A stretch of 64,000 nt of DNA from Symbiodinium natans (taxonomy: Eukaryota > Sar > Dinophyceae > Suessiales > Symbiodiniaceae), in the NCBI GenBank assembly GCA_905221605.1, contig CAJNDS010000391.1, forward strand, positions 124,001-188,000, in the 5' to 3' direction. Position numbers and translations under genes: made by a program. How positions within the stretch are numbered: position 1 is the stretch's first letter; each line of letters starts with the position of its first letter. The notes under the pieces are model-generated. The model had not been told where the DNA came from, made no database searches, and was given only the letters and a program-made list of their open reading frames with translations. Shown piece after piece: positions 8,930 through 18,370 of the stretch.

Positions 8930-11310
8930 TTTATACACATATACATACCCATATCCCTTGTCTACCATTCTATGTATGTGCAGTTCCGGGTCCGGTATGT
9001 GCTGGACCGTGGTGTGCATGCTTTTCCGGGTTCGGCGAAAGGTCCGGACCGTGGTTTACACACATATACATACCCATATCCCTTGTCTACCGTTATATGT
9101 GTGTGCAGTTCCGGGTCCGGTGTGTTCTGGACCGTGGTGTGCATGCCCTTCCGGGTTCGGCGAAAGCTTCGGACCGTGGTTTATACACATATACATACGC
9201 GTATCGCTTGTCCACCATTCATTATATGTATGTGCAGTTCCGGGTCCGGTATATATGCTGGACCGTGGTGTGCAAGCCCTGCCGGGTTCGGCGAAAGCTC
9301 CGGACCGTGGTTTATACACATATACATACGTGTATCCTTTGTGTACCGGGTCCGCTGTATGCTGGACCGTGGCGTGCGTAGACTTCCGGGTTCGGTGAAA
9401 GCTCCGGACCGTGGTATTATACATATACTTATACCTATGTCTGTGCACATCTATCAATACGATGGTATTATACACTTTCTGGGGAGTATTCTAACTCCAG
9501 GATCGGCGCTACACAGACATGTACGCCTGGCCTTCTCAGGACACTGTGGCCTTCAAAATTCATTACAGAACCTGCAGATAGTGACAGATGGGGGCTATTT
9601 GCTTACTGCCAAGAAGAACTTATGCTGAGAACCGTTATATGTATGTGCAGTTCCGGGTCCGGTATGTGCTGGACCGTGGTGCGCATGCCCTTCCAGGTTC
9701 GGCGAAAACTCCGGACCGTGGTTTATACACATATACATACCCATATCCCTTGTCTACCGTTATATGTGTGTGCAGTTCCGGGTCCGGTATGTGCTGGACC
9801 GTGGTATGCATGCACTTCCGGGTTCAGCGACAGCTCCGGACCGTGGTTTATACACATATACCTACCCATATCCCTTGTCTACCGTTATATGTGTGTGCAG
9901 TTCCGGGTCCGGTGTGTTCTGGACCGTGGTGTGCATGCCCTTCCGGGTTCGGCGAAAGCTTCGGACCGTGGTTTATACACATATACATACGCGTATCGCT
10001 TGTCCACCATTCATTATATGTATGTGCAGTTCCGGGTCCGGTATATATGCTGGACCGTGGTGTGCAAGCCCTGCCGGGTTCGGCGAAAGCTCCGGACCGT
10101 GGTTTATACACATATACATACGTGTATCCTTTGTGTACCGGGTCCGCTGTATGCTGGACCGTGGCGTGCGTAGACTTCCGGGTTCGGTGAAAGCTCCGGA
10201 CCGTGGTATTATACATATACTTATACCTATGTCTGTGCACATCTATCAATACGATGGTATTATACACTTTCTGGGGAGTATTCTAACTCCAGGATCGGCA
10301 CTACACAGACATGTACGCCTGGCCTTCTTAGGACACTGTGGCCTTCAAAATTCATTACAGAACCTGCAGATAGTGACAGATGGGGGCTATTTGCTTACTG
10401 CCAAGAAGAACTTATGCTGAGAACCGTTATATGTATGTGCAGTTCCGGGTCCGGTATGTGCTGGACCGTGGTGCGCATGCCCTTCCAGGTTCGGCGAAAA
10501 CTCCGGACCGTGGTTTATACACATATACATACCCATATCCCTTGTCTACCGTTATATGTGTGTGCAGTTCCGGGTCCGGTATGTGCTGGACCGTGGTATG
10601 CATGCACTTCCGGGTTCAGCGACAGCTCCGGACCGTGGTTTATACACATATACCTACCCATATCCCTTGTCTACCGTTATATGTGTGTGCAGTTCCGGGT
10701 CCGGTATATGCTGGACCGTGGTGCCGGATTCGGCGAAAGCTCCGGACCGTGATTTATACGCATACACATACCCATATCCCTTGTCTACCATTATATGTAT
10801 GTGCACTTCCGGGTCCAGTATATGCTGGACCGTGGTGTGCATGCTTTTCCGGGTTCGGCGAAAGCTCCGGACCGTGGTTTATACACGTATACATACGCAT
10901 ATCCCTTGTGGGCCGGGTCCGCTGTATGCTGGACCGTGGCGTGCGTAGACTTCCCGGTTCGGTAAAAGCTCCGGACCGTTGTATTATACATATATATATA
11001 CCTGATACTTATGTTTGTGCACATATATCAGTATGATCGTATTAGACACTGTCCGGTGAGTATTCTAACTCCAGGATCGGCGCTCCACAGACATCTACGC
11101 CTGGCCTTCTCAGGACACTGTCGCCTTCAAAATTTATAACAGCCTGTCGATAATGACAGATGGGGGCTATTTGCTTACTGCCAATAAGAACTTATGCTGA
11201 GAACCGTTATATGTATGTGCAGTTCCGGGTCCGGTATATGCTAGACCGTGGTGTGCGTGCACTTCCGGGTTCAGCGACAGCTCCGGACCGCGGTTTATAC
11301 ACTCGGTAGA
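8930..11310. repeat. Satellite of about 125-bp units in a 792-bp higher-order repeat
   Basis: Units of roughly 117-133 bp carry GCAGTTCCGGGTCCGG, CTGGACCGTGGTGTGC, CCGGGTTCGGCGAAAGC and CTCCGGACCGTGG, ending in an AT-rich TTATACACATATACATACC segment. Several units plus a 160-bp spacer (9473-9633, ending GAACTTATGCTGAGAACCGT) form a 792-bp period: 8972-9763 matches 9764-10555 almost exactly, and a shorter diverged third round ends near 11210 before the array decays by 11310. Long open frames on both strands here are by-products of the repeat. The array abuts the gap and is probably collapsed. Confidence 0.9.
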
Positions 11311-12260
11311 CAAACCGAATAACCTGGGTTCATCAAGATTCTTTGGAAGCTTGTGCTTTGGGTCGCGAGCCTTCAGAGTTTCGTAATCCTAAAATGACCG
11401 GACCAATCATGCTAGTCAATGAAGTTTCATTGTAGAAAGTAGGAGCGCGCGCTTGCTGTTTTGGAGGGAAGCTTGAGAACGCGCAGCCGCATCCTGCCAA
11501 GCAGAAAGTAGAAGACGCCATGCCCCAGAGGGTTTCCTGGACGGGAAAAAGGCGAGTCCCTGTAAAACCAAAGAACTTGAGCACGCTTGCTCTTCTGTTG
11601 TTGTTTTGCGAGGCGGGGAGGTAAGTCTGGGCGGCAGCGTCAGCAGGCGGGCAACTCCACGAACTCGGTCGGCATCTTGTTGAAATGCAATTGATACAGC
11701 CTGAAGACTGTTGTGTTGTTGCGTGTTCTTAGGTCCCGGAGCCGTCCACATCCTCTCGACCAACACGCAATGTGGAGGACTGGCTGCCGAGGGCAGAAGA
11801 GCTGTGGATCGACTTTCGGGTCGTTCTGCTTGCTCTTCTGCACGAATGGCACCAGCGACTCGCAAATTGGGCCAAGCATGTTGACCGCATAATTTGTTTG
11901 CGAGTGCAAGGTAGCAGTTCATGCGTAGCAGTTTTGGCGTTGGGTGATCTGTGAGAGCCCGAAAGTCTCTTGAAGAGACAGAGATAGCGTCTTTGCTCTT
12001 CTAAGGTCTGTAAAGTGCAGCAAGACTATTCTGGAACAGCAGAGCTTCCTTCTGCAAATGATCCAGGTGAGATAGTAGCAAGTCCTGGCACTTCTTGGTG
12101 ATGGTTAAGAGTGTTTTGGTGCAAGGCTAAGTGGACTGAAACTGTGGGTGCGAACCGGACCGAGCTTCGCATACCGTCCGACTGGTTCGGGCGGCAGCTT
12201 GCTCCGGTGACCTTGGGTTTATTTGATGAGGCGGGACACGCAGGTGCTTCTTGGAGGTTA
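11310..12260. other. Low-copy DNA with a possible exon fragment
   Basis: This is non-repetitive sequence without a recognisable gene. The best candidate for coding is + strand 11772-11954 (EDWLPRAEELWIDFRVVLLA and on to a stop), an amphipathic helix-rich 60 residues that could be an exon of a gene continuing at 12262. Antisense frames of similar length show no motifs. I infer nothing about function. Confidence 0.3.
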
Positions 12261-12261
12261 A

Positions 12262-12690
12262 ATAAAGCACCGGAGCATTTTCAACAAGGCCCTGGAGCTC
12301 CTTCCCAACACGGAAGAGACTCTGCATCAACGCATCGGAAAGGCCATCAATTACCTCGAAGGCCGGCGTCGCTTGTTTACGTGCTTGAGAAACGCCATAT
12401 TTTGTCCTCGCTCCATCGTCGTGTTAGGTCGAAAGGAGCCGCGCGAGTTGTCTGATGTTGATCGCTTTGAGAGGCTGACGGGCACAGTAGTTCGCGTAGA
12501 CACCCTCAAGACTGGAAAGCTGGTGCACATGGAGTATAGTCTTGGGGGTCCTGCTCGCTTGATATCTTCCTTCGTGAAGCCCGATGAAAACCATCCCGTG
12601 GGTGCATCGAGGCATTTCTGCGTAGGCTGGCGCTGGGACCATTACGATAAAGCGTGGTGTCCTACAGCCAAGTACTTGAGCCAAGGCTAA
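12262..12690 (+). CDS. Unrecognised coding fragment, 3' end of a hypothetical gene
   Basis: The frame is open from just after TAA (12259-12261) to a TAA at 12688-12690, about 142 residues. Composition is protein-like: a helical start (FNKALELLPNTEETL), a basic segment (EGRRRLFTCLRNA), then a likely folded part with FERLTGTVVRVDTLKTGKL and a Trp-rich end (CVGWRWDHYDKAWCPTAKYL). The ATG at 12373 lies inside this frame, so the true beginning is probably an upstream exon. I do not recognise the family. It lies 2.8 kb left of the element gene on the same strand, so it could belong to the element or be an unrelated remnant. Confidence 0.4.
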   Translation: MKHRSIFNKALELLPNTEETLHQRIGKAINYLEGRRRLFTCLRNAIFCPRSIVVLGRKEPRELSDVDRFERLTGTVVRVDTLKTGKLVHMEYSLGGPARLISSFVKPDENHPVGASRHFCVGWRWDHYDKAWCPTAKYLSQG

Positions 12691-13031
12691 GCCAAGCTGC
12701 TCAGGAAGTATGTTTTCCTCCAGACGAAGCTACACGGCCTCAGTTTCGCACAGCCCCAATGTAAAAGAAACAGTGTAGATGCCAGTCTGAATTCACTGAT
12801 ATCTGATTCCAAAGTGCAAGCTTCTAAAGAGTCTTGCTGAAGACAAATAAGCGCTTTAGCAGTAACAGTTAATGCGAGAGAAGAAGAGTCTGCTTGTTCA
12901 ATGACTGTAGATCCACGAAGGCATTAGCAGCTGGACGCCGAGGTTCAGAGAACACTGCAGATGTGTACTTGCAATTTTCACTAGGTGTGAGAGGTGTGCG
13001 TGACAGATGCACACGCGAGGAACGCGCAGGC

Positions 13032-13071
<40 letters not shown>

Positions 13072-15480
13072 GTGTGTGTGTGTGTGCGTGTGTGTGTGTG
13101 TGTGCGCGCGTGTGCGTGTGCGTGTGCCCGTGTGTGCGTGTGTGTGATCATACCGCGCAGTTTCGGCTTGAGCTTGAAAGAACTTGAAAGCAACCTCTCC
13201 TTCCGCTGATCTTTCTCTTGCAGTTTCTTGGTCTCAAACATCATGTCTTCTCGCAACAGTTGTCTCTATTTATCGCAGGCAGCTTCTGACTTTTTTTTCG
13301 CAAGCAGATTCTGAATGTCAGTCAAGGACTCGCTCTGTATGGCGTTGGGCAGCGTGAAAACCCCTTTGCGATCGGAGACTAGCTTCTTGACGGCCGTTGC
13401 TTCTCCGTACTTGCTAGATTGATTTCCTGAAGAAGAAACTGAGGTGCGGCCGAGATGAGTCTGTGCGCGAGCACAGCAACCGGCCCGAAAGCCTCCTCTG
13501 GCAGCCTTTCCGAAGAGCAGTGTTCTTTTTGTAGCGGCTAGAGAATAAGTCGTGCAAGAACCCGAGTCGTTTCAAGTGGGTAGAAGACGGTAGAAGGCTT
13601 CTGAGTTCTCGCGAGGCAGCTTGAAGAGTGTCTTGGAGACATTTGGTCGCAGCTCGGCCGCACAATTGACTGTATTACGATTCCGCAGTGCTGGATAGAA
13701 CAACTATGGACAGGACAAAAGTAATGCACAGGTGTTCTTTACAAAGGTCACAAGCATGGATTCTACTTCGGACTCCAAAGGCTTCGTGCACAAGCATGCT
13801 TTCGACAGGCGAACCGGACGCGAGGAAGAGCCTGACAACGAAGGTGGAAACAGGCGGCGGCTGCCCGACGACGCGTTTCAAGTCTTGGAAGCTTTCTTGT
13901 CGTTAGACATCGAACAAGCTCTCATCGTAACATTGACAAAAACTATTTTATGTACTTGCGCTCTCTGCGTCAAGCCACTAGGATCTTGCAGGCCAGTCTG
14001 TATCTACTTCCGGAGTGAAGGACGTCTTGAAGCAAGACCAATGCAACCTGACAGACATGAAGAGGCGTTCCGGACTTCACACCAGATGCTATTACAATGT
14101 TGAGTCGGTTGTATTCTTATCTTTGCGGAATCTTTGCGTAGCCCAGGCCTCAAGACGAAAGAAGACAAGCCCGTGCCCCCGACCTCCACTTTGCAAGCAG
14201 AGCTGCAGATAGCGGGCCGTAATTCGACTGCGACAAGTTTGGAGGCTTTTGGTCGTTGTCTGTTTACAGTATAGTTATGGCGGCGGGGTCATGTGAAAAG
14301 CACAAAGAAGAAATGTTTAAAACTGAGCGTTCCGAAAAACAATTTAGTCAGCGAGGCTGCCTGTTGAGATATCAAACGAGGTCAGCCGAGAGCCATGTCT
14401 AACCTGCCAAAGACTTCCATGTTGGCTATGACGCGAATCTTGACTTGTTTTACGCTCGTGCAATCGTTCCCGAATCACCTCAGAGTGTATGATACGTTAA
14501 TAAGAACTGGGCAAGTGTTTTCGAGGCGAGAAAGTGAAAGTGGGCATGCATCCTCTTCGCTCATCCACTTCGACCACAAAATGGGCAACGCTGGTTCCCT
14601 TGACCTTCGCCGCATCCATTCGACGGAAATGGGTTCCCAACAAAGGGCTGGTGCTGTTTCCGGCAGCAGGCGGACGGTGTCGTAAGAGGGACAGGGGACA
14701 GCGCAGTGACAACGGCTCCGTGAAGAACCCTCCGTGGAAGCAGGCCAAGGGCGAGACGGATTTGGGATACTATCGCAGGCGAGAGCACTTGCAGGGAAAC
14801 AAGACAAAGAATCGAGGCTGTCGCAAGAAGAAGTCCGTCAGCAGTTGTGTTCCTGTGACGATGACGAAGAATCTCGTCTGCAGAGTTGTACTCTAGACTC
14901 TAGTCAGATCAAGCTTTATTGTTGTGATCTAGAGCCACCTGTCTAAATGCGCGTGTTCAGGAAAGACAGCGAGATCGAGAAGGCCGACACTAGCATCGAG
15001 ACGCCGGATCATGTGAAAAGTGAGGGGCTGACAGAGTTTCTTGACTGATCTATCATGTTTCGTGGTGAAACTGTCGCGTGTCAGTTTCTGCGATGTCTGC
15101 ACGCTGATCAAGGGCGTGGATCCCGGGAATTTACCTTGGAGGCGAGTGGATTCACAGCAACGGCCAGGGCTTGATGCTAGACAATGACTGGAGTGTCTTG
15201 GATTAATGGCCTTGGGGACTTTTTTCAGCAAAGGATGAACGCAGCAAGCTCAGGCTCCTACTTCTTTCTTCCCATTTTTCGTCGGCTGGCCTCCGCGGAT
15301 GTGCTAGAGGTCGAGCAGAAGAGCGGTGCAAATGAGAACGGTGGCTCACTCAGGAAAGCTGCTTTGTTTGACTATCATATTCTTACCTTAGTCGAAATTA
15401 AAGTGATCTGTCGCGACTAAGGGCAGCATCTCAACTTCGGTCTCAAGTACTCCTCGGAAGCCTGGAGTAGCTTGTCTGCG
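12691..15480. other. Low-copy DNA, scattered short frames, no recognised gene
   Basis: Apart from the (GT)n tract at 13033-13147, this stretch holds only short frames on both strands. Segments with protein-like composition include 13756-13910 (+, SLD-ending and acidic) and 14750-14890 (+, rich in Glu/Gln/Lys). They are not linked into a gene by any splice pattern I could defend. They may be decayed exons or leader sequence of the element. Confidence 0.3.
13033..13147. repeat. (GT)n microsatellite
   Basis: About 115 bp of alternating GT with scattered GC steps (TGTGCGTGTGTG). Such alternating purine-pyrimidine runs can adopt Z-DNA. The Cys-Val frames through it are meaningless. Confidence 0.95.
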
Positions 15481-15539
15481 GGGTAAGTGAAGCGAGGCTG
15501 TCCCTGTCGCTTGAAATATCACGCCCAGGCGATATTTTC

Positions 15540-15977
15540 GTGGGCAAGCTCGTTCGGAAGATTCGAGAGCGGCAAGCCTCGGAAAAATTTCGCTGCAAGA
15601 CGTGGCCGGAATGGACGCAGCAGCAAGGCATCGTCGTTACGCGAAAATCCAGAACGGCGACGAAGTGCAGCTCGGCAACGACGGATCGTGTTCGCGAGCC
15701 TCAGAAGCCTCGAGGCACCGTGGCAACCGATCCTGAGACAAGGACGGCCAAGCACTTCAAGGACTGTTGCTTGGTCGACTCCCTCAGAGCTATGGGCCAT
15801 AAGGTGTCTTATCGTGGAGACGGACCATGGAAAATTTCGGACGGCATGCAGTGGCTGCAGCCTATGAGGACCTTCGTTATGATCACATTGCAAAGTCCAG
15901 CAATGAGCGCGTGCTTCTGTGTGACTGCAGTAATAGGATTACACATGAAGTGTGATGTGGATGTCTTTGATGTGTAA
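15540..15977 (+). CDS. Cysteine-protease-like domain, N-terminal exon (nucleophile half)
   Basis: A 145-residue frame whose middle reads AKHFKDCCLVDSLRAMGHKV, matching the nucleophile helix of papain-like proteases (Cys followed by a helix with 'SL..MG'), near 15762-15800. The matching histidine strand (GDFLLAYSNHFVAARR) lies in the next frame, at 16066-16113, so an intron between about 15860 and 16065 probably joins the halves; CCCAG|GGC at 16065/16066 is a plausible acceptor, the donor is unclear. The ATG at 15540 is the first in frame, but the N-terminal 65 residues are not protein-like in this frame. A different frame (ATG at about 15613) looks more coding there, so a further intron or frameshift is possible. 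Confidence 0.45.
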   Translation: MGKLVRKIRERQASEKFRCKTWPEWTQQQGIVVTRKSRTATKCSSATTDRVREPQKPRGTVATDPETRTAKHFKDCCLVDSLRAMGHKVSYRGDGPWKISDGMQWLQPMRTFVMITLQSPAMSACFCVTAVIGLHMKCDVDVFDV

Positions 15978-15981
15978 TTAA

Positions 15982-18370
15982 ATGAGGCATTACGCAACAC
16001 GCTTTCTCTTGCGCTTGAGGAAGACCATTCGGCCATGCACCTTTCACGACGCGCTCGTCGCCCAGGGCGATTTCCTGTTGGCGTACAGCAATCACTTCGT
16101 GGCAGCCCGGCGCAGAGACGGTGAGAATCTCAAGGTGAACTGCGGGCGCCGCACGCATATGTGGAAAGATTTGCGAGTCAAGTCGCATTCTGGAACGCGC
16201 GCTCTTCATCAGGATCTCGACGGAAACATGCTTCTGGATCCGAGAATGCTTGATGCATGTTTTCGAGTGATGCATCGAGATGATGTTTGCGAAGAACAGA
16301 GTCTACCTGCAGAAAATGATTACTCGGGCGGAAAGATGGTGGAGGCCTGCGCGCAGCAGATCTTGGAGACCTGGGAGAGCTTGCAGCTCGAGCAAATGGA
16401 GCCCGTGGTTGTTCCTACTGCAGAGAACTTGGTCACGCTGAACAGGCGCGATGGTTACGCAGACTCGGACGAAGAGTCCGGTTTTTGGCACTCCTGGGAG
16501 GAACTATTCGGTTCGCAGGCGCCCTATTCTGAAGGCGGCTTTGACGACGATGAGGAGAATATCTTGCATTCGCCCGTACCTGTTGTCGTCCACAATTTCG
16601 ATCAGATTGTGAATGATGACGACACGTTCATTGTCTGCGGCGTGCTTGAAGATCAATGGAACGCAAACAGCTTTGCAGGCAGCAGCCTCGATTATGCTGG
16701 AGGCTCGTCTGTCTTGGGCGAGGACGGTAGCATCCTTACGAGCAACTTGATGCCGCAGGACGTGTTGCTCATTCTTCCTCAGACTTACTTTTCCTTTGAA
16801 TTTCTGAGTACGTGGGCTGCATGTTCGCGGAGCTTTCGAGATCATGTCCGGCAACAGCTCAACTGGAAAGGGTTAGACATTCCTATCGATGTTCCGGAGT
16901 TCACGAACGACGAGGCACGGCTGAGACGCATGCGACGACTATGGAAACTAGCACGAAGCGTCATCATGACACAGGCCCAGCTTGCTTTTCTGAATCTGCC
17001 TCTTCAGAAAGTTCTTATTCGGTGGGAAGTGGAAAGGATTCCCTTTTCCGGTGAGCGCTCTCGTGGCTACATGTCCAGTCAAACCCTGCTTGGCGCAGCC
17101 AGGTTTCTTGCGGAAATTCCTGAAGAGATTCGAACGGTCATGATCGGGGTCAAGAGTCCTTTTGGAACGAGAAAGATTTTCTTGCACATCAGAGAGGCTT
17201 ACACTGAGCGCATGTGCTTTTGCTTTTCTATGTCAGGCAGAATGGACAACCTTCCCACTGAAAAGTTTCCCGACAACGTCCTGTTTTCTGAGTTGCGCAA
17301 TGAAGTTACACTGATCTGGAATTCTCGAATGTTTGCCGTGCAGATCAACCAGCACATGTTTGGGCCGGTGCAAGTGCGAGAGGACTTGCCGAGCGGGCCA
17401 TCGTCGCAAGCGATTCCTTTCATCTGGGCGAGCAATCCTAAGCGAAGTCCAAACTCGCCGAGGATTCAAATGCTGCCGTTGCTCACACCTGTTCTTCCAG
17501 ACGCACGATGCCTCTGCATCCTATGTGGTCTAGAGAGTGGCTTGAATGAACAGCAATGGCGAGTTTGCGTGGACTGCAACACGTGGGTTTGCAGAGAACA
17601 CGCCCGAGCACTTCCGAACATGCAGTGCCCAGGGTGTCCCTTAGTTCTGGCCGATTATCTGGGCGGCGCTCTCCCGCCGCCTCAAATGCCTTGGGAAGTG
17701 GTCATGTCCTTGCCTCAGTACTTTTTCTCCTACTCCTACATGAAGAACCTTGCCGCCGCCTCGAAAGCGTGCAAGGCTGCGATTGTCTCGGGCGAGGCGT
17801 GGCGCAATAAGGTCGTCGAAGTGACGTGGCCCGAGTTCACCCAAACCATTTTGCTTCGTCGAGTGGAGCCTCTCTGGCGCCACGCCAGAATTGTGGTCTT
17901 CGACATCGCGCAGCTGGCCCAGGTCCTGGAAATGCCTGAGACAGCTCACGTGCACTTCAATGTGACATCTTATCAAGGCTTTCTGCGCGGCGGCAGAGTA
18001 GTGCAAGGCTTCGAGTCCAACCAGCCTCTCATGGGCTGCGCCAATTTCGAACTCCATTTGCCTCCACGAGCCAACGGCATCTACTTCGGCGTGCAAGACC
18101 TGGACGGCAGGAAGAGATCTTACTGTCGTGTGGACAATCTCTTCACAGCAGACATCGCTTGGTCTTTCGGCGTCACAGGAAGCCGCGTCCAGCGACATCC
18201 TCGTGCCGACCAACATCATTTCTTGCCGGGCTATGCCAACCGCGTCTGCATGAAATGGAGCCAGAGGTCGTTCGCCGTCAACTTGAACGACGAAGTGGTG
18301 ATTCGGGCAAGGCTTCGCGACGATGTCGGCGACTCTGCGCCGCCTTTGGCTAGGGTATTTGTGTCGGGTT
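15982..18370 (+). CDS. Element protein: protease His half, two F-box-like/beta modules, RING-like finger
   Basis: The open frame begins at 15982 and runs to 18642, but coding sense is lost after about 18355. It holds the His strand SNHFVAARRRDG (residues about 36-47) and an acidic linker (100-215). Module 1 has an F-box-like helix pair LPQTYFSFEFLSTWAACSRS (about 262-281), a beta-rich domain (about 330-480) and a cross-brace zinc finger C512-x2-C515-x13-C529-x2-C532-x4-C537-x2-H540-x8-C549-x2-C552. Module 2 begins with LPQYFFSYSYMKNLAAASKA (about 577) and its own beta-rich domain; its finger lies in the next frame at 18467. Real translation probably starts upstream. The F-box and RING readings are by pattern; they suggest a ubiquitin-ligase-like or chromatin-binding role, which is inference. 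Confidence 0.6.

Noticed and set aside
8958-11036. Long repetitive frames on both strands in the satellite
   Set aside because: They follow the repeat period, exist in several frames at once and contain no domain.
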